A stretch of 22,523 bases of DNA from RGIG1828 sp045546535 (GCA_045546535.1 JAZQDA010000169.1:1-22523); one strand, 5' to 3'. Shown: positions 1-8,257, counted from the stretch's first letter. The notes: a model not told the origin generated them from the sequence alone. Made by a program: numbers and translations.

Positions 1-884
1 TGGCTTGCAACCTGACCGATACTTTCGCCTGTTATGAGTGCCTGACAGTTTCTCTTTCTTGCAATACGCTCTGAAATTTCCATCATAAAGCGTCTCATTA
101 CAAGGGTAAGATGCTCTTCGGGGCATTTGTCCCTGATTTCAAGTTGGATATCAGTAAACGGAACTATATGAACCTTTAAAGAACCAGTGTATGATGCAAG
201 ATATTTTGCAAGTTTTATCACTTTATCCTTTGCCCTCTCGCTTGTGTAGGGGTAACTGAAAAAGTGAACTGCTTCAAGTTCTACACCGCGTTTTCCTATC
301 ATATATCCTGCAACGGGGGAGTCAATTCCTCCAGAGAGCAGAAGCATCGCTTTTCCGTTTGAGCCTGACGGCATTCCGCCCGAGCCGGAAATTCTGTCTA
401 GATGAACATAGCCCTCTTCCCTTATTTCAACATACACATTTATTTCGGGGTTGTGGACATCTACTGTGAGGTTTGGAAATTTTTCAAGCAGTCTTCCCCC
501 TATTTCTTCACAAATCTGTGGCGATGTCATATGAAAGGTTTTATCCGAACGCTTTGCAATTACCTTGAAAGTTTTCGCCGAAGACAATTCTTCTTCAAAA
601 TTTTCAACAAGCGTCCTTTCAAGGTCGTCGATATCCTTTTTTGCCTCATATGCCACAACTATTGAAACTATGCCGAAAACCTTTTTGAGTTTTTCAACTA
701 TTGAGTCTGTATATGAATCGTCTTCAGGACTTATATATATCGTTGCCTGTGCCCTGCGGATATTTACGGGGCACTCGTCTTTGAGTGCGTCTTTTATGTT
801 TTTCACAAGAAGTGTTTCAAAAACGGGTCTATTCATACCCTTTAGTATGATTTCCCCGTAACGCACTAAAACTGTTCGTTTCAT
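1..884 (-). CDS. thiI: tRNA 4-thiouridine sulfurtransferase ThiI, 3' part missing
   Basis: Transfers persulfide sulfur from a cysteine desulfurase to U8 of tRNA (4-thiouridine) and, in some bacteria, into thiamine biosynthesis; cytoplasmic. My translation of the reverse strand gives an N-terminus MKRTVLVRYGEIILKG, typical of ThiI, then a THUMP-like region (about residues 60-165) and the PP-loop ATP-binding motif SGGIDSP at about residues 184-190. About 294 codons are visible; family members are near 390-400 residues, so about 100 C-terminal residues lie beyond base 1. I chose the ATG at 884 because an AGG lies 10 bases upstream; an in-frame ATG at 893 has no room for a ribosome site. It starts 11 bases after the stop of the upstream cysteine desulfurase gene, the pairing commonly seen in Firmicutes, so the two are surely co-transcribed. 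Confidence 0.93.
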   Translation of the reverse strand, partial: MKRTVLVRYGEIILKGMNRPVFETLLVKNIKDALKDECPVNIRRAQATIYISPEDDSYTDSIVEKLKKVFGIVSIVVAYEAKKDIDDLERTLVENFEEELSSAKTFKVIAKRSDKTFHMTSPQICEEIGGRLLEKFPNLTVDVHNPEINVYVEIREEGYVHLDRISGSGGMPSGSNGKAMLLLSGGIDSPVAGYMIGKRGVELEAVHFFSYPYTSERAKDKVIKLAKYLASYTGSLKVHIVPFTDIQLEIRDKCPEEHLTLVMRRFMMEISERIARKRNCQALITGESIGQVAS

Positions 885-895
885 CTGTATCATTC

Positions 896-2038
896 CTATC
901 TCATAATTTTTAAAAGTTTGGGTACTTCCCTTGCAAGTACATCTATACAGTAGTCTATCTCTTCTTCGGTGCTGTGGGCAGAGAGGGAAAAACGGATTGC
1001 ACTGTCAATTCTTGACCGCGAAAGGTTCATAGAAGAGAGAACATAACTTTTACTCTCTTTTTTAGAATTACACGCAGAGCCTGACGAAACATAAATTCCG
1101 TTTGACTCCAAAACATGCAAAAGCACCTCGCTCCTTACGCCCTCAAACGATACATTAAGGACAGAGCATACTGAATTTTCAGGCGAATTTATAACTGCAT
1201 TATCTATTTTCTTAAGTATGCCGTCTTTAAGTCTTTCTTTAAGGCTTTGCATCTTTTTTATGTCTTCGTCAAATGATGCGAATTTAATTTCTGAAGCCTT
1301 TGCAAAACCGGCAATTCCCGCAAGATTTTCCGTTCCCGAGCGAAGACCTTTTTCCTGACCTCCGCCGTAGACCGTGCTTTTAGTTTTTGTGCCTTTTTTA
1401 ACATAAAGCGCACCCACGCCGTTTGGGCCGTGTATTTTGTGGGAAGAGAGTGTAAGCATATCGCACCCTAAAGTTTTTACATTTATCGCTATTTTCCCGT
1501 AGGCTTGTACGGCGTCTATGTGAAGTGCAATTTTTTCTCTTTTTGCTATCCGTGATATTTCTTCAATAGGAAGAATTGCACCCGTTTCATTATTTACATA
1601 CATAAAACTCATAAGCAGCACAGGCTCTTTTACCATTTCCTGCAAGGCGTCTAAGTCTACAGAGCCGTCAGAGGTTACGGGAACATACAAAACCTCAAAA
1701 CCTTGCGACTGGAGATATGAAAAAGTTTCAAGCACCGCTGAATGTTCTGTGCTTTGAGTTATTATGCGGTTTGATTTTCTTTTGTTTGCCATAGCGTATC
1801 CTATTATGGCAATATTGTCGCTCTCTGTTCCTCCTGATGTAAAGTATATCTCTTCAGGTGTACCATAAACAGTACTGGCTATTTGCTGTCTGCAACTTGT
1901 GAGTAAATCTTCCGCTCTTTTGCCAAGACTGTGCAGAGAAGACGGGTTTGCATAGGTTTCAAGCATTGTATCATATACTGCCTTTGCCACCTCAACATAG
2001 GGTTTTGTAGTGGCAGAATTATCTAAATAAACTTGCAT
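896..2038 (-). CDS. cysteine desulfurase (NifS/IscS family), PLP-dependent
   Basis: Takes sulfur from L-cysteine as an enzyme-bound persulfide and hands it to acceptors, here most likely ThiI next door. About 380 residues, the usual family length. Visible: N-terminal YLDNSATTKP, the PLP-region motif TEHSAV, the Schiff-base lysine in SSHKIHGPNG (about K201), and the mobile-loop catalytic cysteine in SSGSACNS (about C323). The loop is full length, as in IscS-like (class I) enzymes. An in-frame ATG at 2071 would add 11 residues (MYILCVKRDAK), but the consensus promoter at 2076-2104 puts the transcript start near 2069, so the ATG at 2038, which gives the classic MQVYLDNSATT start, is right. First gene of a two-gene operon with thiI. 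Exact subfamily (IscS, NifS or NifZ type) is not decided by sequence alone. Confidence 0.93.
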   Translation of the reverse strand: MQVYLDNSATTKPYVEVAKAVYDTMLETYANPSSLHSLGKRAEDLLTSCRQQIASTVYGTPEEIYFTSGGTESDNIAIIGYAMANKRKSNRIITQSTEHSAVLETFSYLQSQGFEVLYVPVTSDGSVDLDALQEMVKEPVLLMSFMYVNNETGAILPIEEISRIAKREKIALHIDAVQAYGKIAINVKTLGCDMLTLSSHKIHGPNGVGALYVKKGTKTKSTVYGGGQEKGLRSGTENLAGIAGFAKASEIKFASFDEDIKKMQSLKERLKDGILKKIDNAVINSPENSVCSVLNVSFEGVRSEVLLHVLESNGIYVSSGSACNSKKESKSYVLSSMNLSRSRIDSAIRFSLSAHSTEEEIDYCIDVLAREVPKLLKIMR

Positions 2039-2075
2039 TTTTGCATCTCTTTTCACGCATAAAATATACATATTT

Positions 2076-2104
2076 ATTATAACACAATCAGCGGTTTATT
2101 TCAA
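2076..2104 (-). promoter_or_regulatory. sigma-A promoter of the cysteine desulfurase-thiI operon
   Basis: Reading the minus strand, TTGAAA (2104-2099), a 17-base spacer and TATAAT (2081-2076). The predicted start of transcription near 2069 lies inside the longest reading frame and supports the ATG at 2038. Confidence 0.75.
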
Positions 2105-2129
2105 GTGCGAAAGTCAAATTTGTTTGACC

Positions 2130-2165
2130 TTAATAAACCTTAACTAACTTTAATTATTCTTGACT
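2130..2165 (+). repeat. phased direct repeats TTAAYW-N4 upstream of degV
   Basis: Four hexamers lie exactly 10 bases apart: TTAATA (2130), TTAACT (2140), TTAATT (2150) and TTGACT (2160); the last is also the -35 box of the degV promoter. A weaker TTGTTT fits the register at 2120. Direct repeats at one helical turn are the usual site type for OmpR/PhoB-family response regulators. This is a candidate operator by inference; no regulator gene is in the window. Confidence 0.45.
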
Positions 2166-2188
2166 AAAATTTATATTTTTTATATAAT
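2160..2188 (+). promoter_or_regulatory. sigma-A promoter of degV
   Basis: TTGACT (2160-2165), 17-base spacer, TATAAT (2183-2188). The ribosome site AAAGGA (2211-2216) is 7 bases before the ATG at 2224. Confidence 0.8.
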
Positions 2189-2223
2189 ATAAAGGTAAAT
2201 TATGTATTCGAAAGGACTTTATT

Positions 2224-3090
2224 ATGGCTAAAATAAAAATTATTTCAGACTCAACTTCCGATATTCCAAAAAACTTGCAGGAAAAATACGGAATCTCACT
2301 TCTTCCGATGCATATAATCGACGGCGAAGAAGAATATCTTGACGGTATTGACTTTTCAAACGAAGAATTTTATAAAATTCTAAACGAGAGAGAAAAAATC
2401 CCCTCAACATCACGCCCCTCGCCTATGAGTTTTTATGACGCATATAAAAAGGCGTGGGAAGAGGGTTACACCGACCTTATTTATGTGAGCATCAACTCGA
2501 AAGGTTCTTCCACATATCAAGGTGCCATTTTGGAAAAAGAAGATTTTTATGATGAAAACGATGGCGCAAAAGATGAAATAAATATTCACCTTGTAGACTC
2601 CGGCACATATTCAATGGCATACGGCTATGCTGTTGTGCTTGGTGCAAAACTTATAAAAGAGGGCAAAGGAATTGACGAGGTTTTAGATGCAATTGAAAAC
2701 TGGCTTAAACACAACCGCATTTTATTTGTTCCGCTTGATTTAAAATGCGTCAAAAAAAGCGGAAGAGTATCTGCCGCAGCGGCATTTGTGGGCGATGCAC
2801 TCGGTCTTAAACCTGTTATAACATTTGAAGACGGAGAGTCGAAAGTCATTTCCAAAATAAGAGGCGAGAAAAAAGTTGCATCGACTTTGTGTGATATGGT
2901 TTTGGAAAACCGAAAAGAAAATTCTGACTATATAATTGCATGTGGTTCTAATATCGAAGCATATGAGCAGTTTAAGAATACAGCAGAAGAAAAACTCGGG
3001 CAGAAAGCGACGCTTTCGTTCAGTATAGGAAGCATAATAGCCTTAAATGCAGGACCCAATGTTGTAGGAATAATTTATCAGACGAAGTAA
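2224..3090 (+). CDS. DegV family fatty-acid-binding protein
   Basis: DegV (FakB-like) proteins bind a fatty acid in a two-domain EDD fold; in Firmicutes, FakB members present exogenous fatty acid to the kinase FakA. This 288-residue protein has the family length. Visible: N-terminal IISDSTSDIP (residues 5-14), the TSRPSP segment that corresponds to the T-S-x-P-S fatty-acid head-group loop, SGTYSMAYG in the middle, and RVSAAAAFVGDALGLKP in the second domain. Single-gene transcript with its own promoter and a terminator right after it. No fakA is in the window, so whether it feeds a kinase or is an orphan lipid carrier cannot be told. Family assignment is firm; ligand is unknown. Confidence 0.9.
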   Translation: MAKIKIISDSTSDIPKNLQEKYGISLLPMHIIDGEEEYLDGIDFSNEEFYKILNEREKIPSTSRPSPMSFYDAYKKAWEEGYTDLIYVSINSKGSSTYQGAILEKEDFYDENDGAKDEINIHLVDSGTYSMAYGYAVVLGAKLIKEGKGIDEVLDAIENWLKHNRILFVPLDLKCVKKSGRVSAAAAFVGDALGLKPVITFEDGESKVISKIRGEKKVASTLCDMVLENRKENSDYIIACGSNIEAYEQFKNTAEEKLGQKATLSFSIGSIIALNAGPNVVGIIYQTK

Positions 3091-3116
3091 TTTTTTTAAA
3101 CACGAAAAACATTAAA

Positions 3117-3147
3117 AACCCATATCCGTTTTGGATATGGGCTTTTT
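3117..3147. terminator. bidirectional intrinsic terminator
   Basis: Stem CCCATATCC (3119-3127) / GGATATGGG (3133-3141), 5-base loop, T-run on the plus side (3143-3147) and A-run on the other side (3114-3118). It serves both degV (plus) and the NERD-domain gene (minus), whose stop codon is at 3149. Confidence 0.85.
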
Positions 3148-3148
3148 C

Positions 3149-4930
3149 TTATATTATTCTGTATTTTTCGGAAAGCGCGATTTCACGATTCATCTCATTA
3201 TACGCACCTCTTACGGCATTTAATGTTTCAATATTCTTAAGCCATGCTACAAAGTCTATCTTTTCTGTACGTACCGCACCCTCGCTCTTTGATGCAAGTT
3301 TTTCATAGAGAGTATGAATTTTATGAGCATCATACTTTTTCATTTCGGTTACAATATATTCGCAAAGCCCGTTAAGATGCAACACACGGTTTGGTGAATG
3401 ATTTATAACTGTTATATTGTTAGGAACAACAACAAGTTCGTGAATTTCGGGGATACTTCCGTCTTGTGTCAATTCTCTCAGTTCATTTTCAAATCTTTGG
3501 ACAAGCGCCTGAACATGTATATGATTTTGACGGAATGGGTCTCCCGAAATCTCATGCAGGGTGTCTCCGTATTTTTTATACCATGTTCCATTATCAAAAA
3601 TTTCAATGCCGTAAGAAGCATCCTGACCATAGTTTTTAACTTCTACACAGAAGATGCCGCCTTCGGTAAGAATAAGAAGATCACACTCCGCAGAGTGTCC
3701 GGAATCATAATAGAAACGGAAGTTTTTCAAAATCCGCATATCCGGATACTTATTTTTCATATTCTGCACAGCCGCGGCGGTAATGTCTTCCCCTTTTACT
3801 CCGCTGCTTATAATTTTATATGTTTCATCGTAGGTATAATTCCAGTTGAGTTTTTCATTATAATACTTGGCAGAATAAATCTTTTCTAAAAGTTCTGAGG
3901 TTTTTCTGAATTTTATGTAGTTTTCCCTGCTTGGCTCAGCCCTGCAGCCAAGTGCTTCAAACACCTTTTCAACTGCTTCCGGTCTGTATTCATTTACGCT
4001 GTAGTTATTTTGGGAGTTTTTCAGAATTCTAGATGTGTTGTATTTCAGATCACTTGAAATTTGCCAGTGGTCTTTCCCCGAATTGGTATTTCTTACCTGG
4101 CTGAGATTTGTCATATATGCCAGATACTCTTCATTACTGCATTCCATTTTGGGAAGTTGTTCGGGCATTACTCTTGTTACCATCATATCACTTGCTACAT
4201 TAAGGTCTTCTATTTTATCGCCCTCATACCCGCCCAAAGTGGCAGTGTTTGCTATTACTTCTGCCATAATGCCGGGCGATGCACCTTTTTTTACATAAGT
4301 TTCTTCGTTATCTTTTTGGGCAAAATATTCTATGGTATTTCGACACTTATAACCAATGGAGCGTCTTGTTTTTGATACAAATCCCGAACACAGCCAGATA
4401 GCCACAAATCCCATAAAGTCTATACCGCCTGTTCCAAAAAACTTTCTCGAAACAAGGATTGCAACACCTGAACAGATGTATGCGTTCTGTACCGATAAAT
4501 CTATAAATACCGGCAAGTGAGCCTGTTTTATAAGCAACAGCAAAACTCCCGCAAACAAAAGGATAATCCAGAAAATATTTTCTGCCATATCGTCTGCCAA
4601 GCAAACAGAAAACGGCGATAAAAACAGATAAATCGTGCAAAGCATCATATAGGCAGATGCCACATAAAATACTATTTTAACTATCTTTGCTATGACAGGT
4701 GATTTATACGCTTTTCCGCTAAATCCCACCGTGTTGCTGTTTTCTATATCAAATGATTTTGCCGAGTCAAAGTAAAGCAGAACAAGGTACGCTATAGCAC
4801 AAACTGCTAAAACGGGGATTGCCATGCTATACAGCATTACAGAAATAAAAGGGATACGATTTACTAATCTTAATGGAAATTTTACAACAGTTCCAACAAT
4901 GTCTGTTATCATTCCAATAACATTTTCCAT
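3149..4930 (-). CDS. membrane protein with C-terminal NERD (nuclease-related) domain
   Basis: 593 residues. The N-terminal third is a membrane region with about four or five hydrophobic segments (roughly residues 29-53, 83-105, 118-135, 141-161, 170-185). A polar linker follows, then a NERD domain at about residues 400-530. The PD-(D/E)xK-like core is visible: D417 in AECDLLIL, then E430 and K432 in CVEVKNY, the usual NERD spacing. NERD domains are predicted nucleases of the restriction-endonuclease fold, often single-domain or fused to membrane or kinase modules; the biological role is mostly unknown. AAGGAG lies 7 bases before the ATG at 4930. Monocistronic, with its own candidate promoter and terminator. 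The domain call is good; any function (DNA uptake, defence, envelope) would be guesswork. Confidence 0.82.
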   Translation of the reverse strand: MENVIGMITDIVGTVVKFPLRLVNRIPFISVMLYSMAIPVLAVCAIAYLVLLYFDSAKSFDIENSNTVGFSGKAYKSPVIAKIVKIVFYVASAYMMLCTIYLFLSPFSVCLADDMAENIFWIILLFAGVLLLLIKQAHLPVFIDLSVQNAYICSGVAILVSRKFFGTGGIDFMGFVAIWLCSGFVSKTRRSIGYKCRNTIEYFAQKDNEETYVKKGASPGIMAEVIANTATLGGYEGDKIEDLNVASDMMVTRVMPEQLPKMECSNEEYLAYMTNLSQVRNTNSGKDHWQISSDLKYNTSRILKNSQNNYSVNEYRPEAVEKVFEALGCRAEPSRENYIKFRKTSELLEKIYSAKYYNEKLNWNYTYDETYKIISSGVKGEDITAAAVQNMKNKYPDMRILKNFRFYYDSGHSAECDLLILTEGGIFCVEVKNYGQDASYGIEIFDNGTWYKKYGDTLHEISGDPFRQNHIHVQALVQRFENELRELTQDGSIPEIHELVVVPNNITVINHSPNRVLHLNGLCEYIVTEMKKYDAHKIHTLYEKLASKSEGAVRTEKIDFVAWLKNIETLNAVRGAYNEMNREIALSEKYRII

Positions 4931-4983
4931 AGTTTTTCTCCTTAATCAGTTAAAATTTATCTTTTTTGTTTCGCATAATAATT

Positions 4984-4994
4984 TTATATACCAA
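4984..4994 (-). promoter_or_regulatory. candidate extended -10 promoter of the NERD-domain gene
   Basis: The minus strand reads TTGGTATATAA (4994-4984): a TGn extension followed by a TATATA -10 box. No good -35 box is visible. The same string TTGGTATATAA precedes the PBP gene on the plus strand. Confidence 0.4.
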
Positions 4995-5056
4995 AATTCT
5001 TTATGCTTTAATTTTGAAATAATGCAAAAACTTATAACAAATATTATTGTTATATG

Positions 5057-5078
5057 AAAAAGCCGGAATAATTCCGGC
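5057..5078 (-). terminator. terminator of the kdu operon
   Basis: Hairpin GCCGGAA / TTCCGGC (5062-5078) with a 3-base loop, followed on the minus strand by five Ts (5061-5057). It lies 17 bases after the kduD stop. A weaker T-run on the other side could also serve plus-strand transcripts. Confidence 0.8.
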
Positions 5079-5094
5079 GTTTTTAAAATTTTTA

Positions 5095-5898
5095 TTATTT
5101 GGGTTGTTTGCCGATATATGCAAGTATACCGCCGTCAACATAGAGAATGTGACCATTTACAAAATCAGATGCATCTGATGCCAAAAATACTGCAGGTCCG
5201 ATTAAATCTTCGGGGTCGCCCCATCTCTCAGCAGGAGTTTTTGCAAGGATAAATGAATCAAAGGGGTGCTTTGAACCGTCAGGCTGTGTTTCACGAAGAG
5301 GTGCGGTCTGAGGTGTTGCGATGTAGCCGGGTCCTATGCCGTTACACTGAATGTTATATGCACCGTATTCAGAGCAGATATTTCTTGTGAGCATTTTAAG
5401 TCCGCCCTTTGCTGCAGCATAGGCTGAAACTGTTTCTCTGCCAAGTTCACTCATCATAGAGCAGATGTTTATGATTTTGCCGTGTCCTTTTTTAATCATT
5501 GAGGGAATTACGGCTTTTGACATAATAAAGGGGGCATTTAAGTCAACATCTATAACTTTGCGGAAATCTTCTGCACTCATTTCGCACATAGGAATTCTTT
5601 TGATGATACCTGCGTTGTTAACTAAGATATCTACCACGCCAACCTCTTTTTCGATTGTTGCGATAAGGTCTGCTACTGCTTTTTCGTCGGTAACGTCGCA
5701 AATATAACCTTTTGCATCAATACCGTCTTTTGCATATGCTTCCAAGCCTTTGTTTACAAGTTCCTGATTTATATCATTAAACACGATTTTAGCACCTGCA
5801 CTGGCAAGACCTGATGCGATAGCATAGCCTATTCCGTAAGATGCACCTGTTACAAGTGCGACTTTCCCGTCAAGGCGGAATTTTGTCATATCATACAT
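5095..5898 (-). CDS. kduD: 2-dehydro-3-deoxy-D-gluconate 5-dehydrogenase (KduD-like SDR)
   Basis: Short-chain dehydrogenase/reductase, 267 residues, cytoplasmic. KduD reduces the KduI product 3-deoxy-D-glycero-2,5-hexodiulosonate to 2-keto-3-deoxy-D-gluconate with NAD(P)H, in the degradation of unsaturated uronates from pectin. Visible: cofactor motif TGASYGIG (17-24), NNAG (94-97), catalytic S147 and Y160-x3-K164. Close SDR relatives are often annotated gluconate 5-dehydrogenase; the neighbouring kduI makes the KduD role far more likely. Ribosome site GGAGG is 9 bases before the ATG at 5898 and the gene starts 18 bases after the kduI stop. Last gene of the operon. The substrate rests on context, the fold on sequence. 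Confidence 0.88.
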   Translation of the reverse strand: MYDMTKFRLDGKVALVTGASYGIGYAIASGLASAGAKIVFNDINQELVNKGLEAYAKDGIDAKGYICDVTDEKAVADLIATIEKEVGVVDILVNNAGIIKRIPMCEMSAEDFRKVIDVDLNAPFIMSKAVIPSMIKKGHGKIINICSMMSELGRETVSAYAAAKGGLKMLTRNICSEYGAYNIQCNGIGPGYIATPQTAPLRETQPDGSKHPFDSFILAKTPAERWGDPEDLIGPAVFLASDASDFVNGHILYVDGGILAYIGKQPK

Positions 5899-5916
5899 AA
5901 TCTTATTCCTCCAAAA

Positions 5917-6747
5917 TTATCTTAAATCTTTTGTTTCAACAAAGTCCATATCGTCAAATTCCTGATTTTCACCGCACATAGCCCAGATAAATGAGTATGC
6001 TTTTGTGCCGACACCAGAATGAATTGACCAACTGGGGCTTATAACCGCTTCTTCGTTGTGCATAATGATGTGGCGTGTTTCGGTGGGTTCGCCCATCATA
6101 TGAAATACTGCGTCGTTTTCGCCCATATCAAGATAGAGATAAACTTCCATTCTTCTGTCGTGAGTGTGGCAGGGCATTGTATTCCAGTTTGAACCGGGTT
6201 CAAGTTCGGTAAGACCCATAGCAAGTTGGCAACTCTTTATTACATCGGGGTGTATGTACTGATTGATAACCCTTTTATTACAATCTTCCACGCTTCCGCA
6301 GGGAACTTTTCTTGCCTTGGTGATATCGATTTTAACAATCGGATACGCTTTGTGTGCAGGGCATGAACTTACATAGAATTTTGCGGGGTTTTCTGAGTCT
6401 GCGCTTTTAAATGTGATGTCTTTGTTGCCCATACCGATATAGATACCATCTCTTGGGTTCATTTCGTATTCAACGCCGTCTATAGTGATTACACCTTTTC
6501 CGCCGATATTGATACAGCCCATTTCTCTTCTCTGAAGGAAATAGTCTGCGGCAAGTTCTTTACCTGCAGAGAGTTTGAGTTCAGCAAATACGGGCATAAA
6601 ACCTGCAGTTATTATGCGGTCGATGTGGCTATATACCATGCGGATATTGTCTTTGGTGAAGAGGTTTGCAATATGGAACTCTTCTCTTAATCTTTCTGTA
6701 GTGTAGTGCTTAACATCTTTTGAATTTGATGCGTTTCTTATTTCCAT
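5917..6747 (-). CDS. kduI: 5-dehydro-4-deoxy-D-glucuronate isomerase KduI
   Basis: Zn-dependent cupin-type isomerase that converts 4-deoxy-L-threo-5-hexosulose uronate, released from pectin or other uronates by lyases and unsaturated glucuronidases, to the KduD substrate. 276 residues, the family length. The metal site is intact: H194 and H196 in PCHTHDRR, E201 in MEVYLY and H243 in SIHSGVG, matching the His-His-Glu-His set of the E. coli enzyme almost residue for residue. AAGGAG sits 9 bases upstream of the ATG at 6747. Oddly, the same reading frame is open upstream back to the frameshift near 6938 of the preceding ORF, with no stop between, so the repaired upstream gene would read straight into kduI. 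The strong ribosome site still argues for a separate start here. Confidence 0.95.
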   Translation of the reverse strand: MEIRNASNSKDVKHYTTERLREEFHIANLFTKDNIRMVYSHIDRIITAGFMPVFAELKLSAGKELAADYFLQRREMGCINIGGKGVITIDGVEYEMNPRDGIYIGMGNKDITFKSADSENPAKFYVSSCPAHKAYPIVKIDITKARKVPCGSVEDCNKRVINQYIHPDVIKSCQLAMGLTELEPGSNWNTMPCHTHDRRMEVYLYLDMGENDAVFHMMGEPTETRHIIMHNEEAVISPSWSIHSGVGTKAYSFIWAMCGENQEFDDMDFVETKDLR

Positions 6748-7544
6748 TGTTTTCCGCTCCTTTTTAATATATCTGCCATATACTTCTATCTGGCTAAGTG
6801 CCGCCCATGAGAGCGGATATGATACCTGTGTAAGATTTTTGAGTATTATATACTCTGTTTTTTTCTTTTCGGGAAGTTCAACGGTCTGACCGTCTGCAAC
6901 TGCGTCAAAATTCCCCGTTAGACTAGTCCCGTCGGAAACTCAAAATCTATTGCTTTCCAGTATGTATCATGGGGAAAATCTGCTCTTAAGAAAATGACAA
7001 GTTTTTCTACTTCGACTGTCTGACCGAAATCTATGCGGTAACGAAGGTCATCTCTCGCCCCTCCCGACCACGAATTGTAGGGATAAGGTCCGTGTCCCTG
7101 ATTGCGAGTGTTTCCGTCTATGGCGTTACGCTCGAAAAAGCAAGAAGCGCCCCTTGTTACAAAGTTTGCACTTGCGTGGGGGAAGAATTTTACTTCGCCG
7201 TGATTGTCGTGTGAGTTGAGAGCAATATTTCTGTACCCGTAAATTTCATCATCTGTTACTTCTCTTGCTGAAATAACAGTGCCGTTTCCTGAAAATGCTC
7301 CTTTTTCATAGCCGTCCAAAAGTTCGCCGGTGGGAACTTCAAATATGAAAGACTTATTCGGAATATGGACTATGCTCTCAGGAAGTGAGGCGTCAAGTTT
7401 TACTGCGACGAATTCGCCCTCGGAAATATCCACCCTTATTCTGTCGCCCTCTTCAAAGGCAGAGTCATATGTAAACGAGATGTTTTTGCCCTCTGTTTTA
7501 TATTTTTGAGCGCCTTTTGAGTTTACTATTTTAAGATATATCAC
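6748..7544 (-). pseudogene. frameshifted ORF with discoidin-like carbohydrate-binding C-terminus
   Basis: GTG start at 7544 behind a GGTGAT ribosome site, first gene of the kdu operon. As written it encodes 208 residues and stops at 6918. The last residues, DFEFPTGLV, switch sense: with one extra base in the AAA run at 6936-6938 the protein continues as DFEFSDGTSLTGNFDAV and ends with ALSQIEVYGRYI, the classic end of an F5/8C (discoidin) type fold. So the gene carries a one-base deletion, or the assembly an error. The N-terminal 100 residues look like a beta-rich domain I do not recognise. No signal peptide is visible. The repaired frame has no stop before kduI. Likely role: a carbohydrate-interacting partner of the kdu genes, function unknown. 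Confidence 0.7.
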
Positions 7545-7574
7545 TATATCACCACTTTATCATATATTAGTTAA

Positions 7575-7603
7575 ATCATACCACGCAAAAAGGTTTAAGT
7601 CAA
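7575..7603 (-). promoter_or_regulatory. sigma-A promoter of the kdu operon
   Basis: On the minus strand TTGACT (7603-7598), a 17-base spacer and TATGAT (7580-7575), 31 bases before the GTG at 7544. Confidence 0.75.
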
Positions 7604-7615
7604 GGAAAAGCAAAG

Positions 7616-7639
7616 AAAAAAGCCGTCTTAATGACGGCT
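7616..7639 (-). terminator. terminator after the rdgB-type gene
   Basis: Hairpin AGCCGTC (7621-7627) / GACGGCT (7633-7639) with a 5-base loop and a T-run on the minus strand (7620-7616). It ends the operon that begins near 10698. Confidence 0.85.
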
Positions 7640-7662
7640 TTTTGTGTTAGTTTTTTAACGCA

Positions 7663-8244
7663 TTACAGAGTATCAAGATATTCCTTTAATTTTTGAAGTG
7701 CTCTTCTTCTGTGGCTTATTTTATTTTTCACTTCGTCGCTTATTTCAGCAAATGTTTTTTGATAATCAGATACCCAGAAAAGAGGGTCAAACCCAAAGCC
7801 GTTTGTCCCCCTTTTTTCATCGGTTATGTAGCCCTCGCACTCACCGATAAAACTTTTTGTTTCGCCGTTTGGCATTAAAAGAGATACACAACTTATAAAA
7901 CGGGCAGTTTTTTGTTCAAAAGAATAACCCTTTAAGTTTTCTAAAAGTTTATTCATTCCGTCATCGGGAGTTGTGCCCTCTCCTGCATACCTTGCACTGT
8001 AGAGTCCGGGCGCACCGCCAAGGACATCAACTTCTAAGCCCGAATCATCGGCAATTATGATTTTATCTGTAAATTCTCTCACCGCTTGGCATTTTAAAAG
8101 TGCATTTTCTTCATATGTTGTGCCTGTTTCGTCAACGTCTACAAATGCACCCACATCTTGCTGGGAAAGTACATTATAACCAGATAGAATTTCCCTTATT
8201 TCTTTTAACTTGCCTTTATTATTTGTTGCTACTACTATATCCAT
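7663..8244 (-). CDS. rdgB: XTP/dITP pyrophosphatase (RdgB/HAM1 family)
   Basis: House-cleaning nucleotide pyrophosphatase that hydrolyses dITP, XTP and ITP to monophosphates, keeping deaminated purines out of DNA and RNA. 193 residues, family length. Visible: N-terminal VVATNNKGKLKEIREIL with the T-N-N-x-K-x-K-E motif, ADDSGLEVDVLGGAPG with the catalytic Asp pair, SARYAGEG, GFGFDPLFW and the C-terminal SHRRRAL. I chose the ATG at 8244 because AGGTGA lies just before it; a longer frame from 8283 overlaps the galK stop region and adds non-conserved residues. It begins 13 bases after the galK stop, so it is co-transcribed with galactokinase, an unusual partner, followed by a clear terminator. 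Confidence 0.93.
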   Translation of the reverse strand: MDIVVATNNKGKLKEIREILSGYNVLSQQDVGAFVDVDETGTTYEENALLKCQAVREFTDKIIIADDSGLEVDVLGGAPGLYSARYAGEGTTPDDGMNKLLENLKGYSFEQKTARFISCVSLLMPNGETKSFIGECEGYITDEKRGTNGFGFDPLFWVSDYQKTFAEISDEVKNKISHRRRALQKLKEYLDTL

Positions 8245-8257
8245 TTTATCACCTGTA

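Noticed and set aside
2039..2071. Longer N-terminus of the cysteine desulfurase
   Set aside because: The ATG at 2071 would lie at or before the predicted transcription start, and the residues are not conserved.
6918..6945. Programmed ribosomal frameshift in the discoidin-like ORF
   Set aside because: The codons at the switch point (GAG TTT CCG) do not make a slippery heptamer and no downstream stem is obvious; a deletion or sequencing error is simpler.
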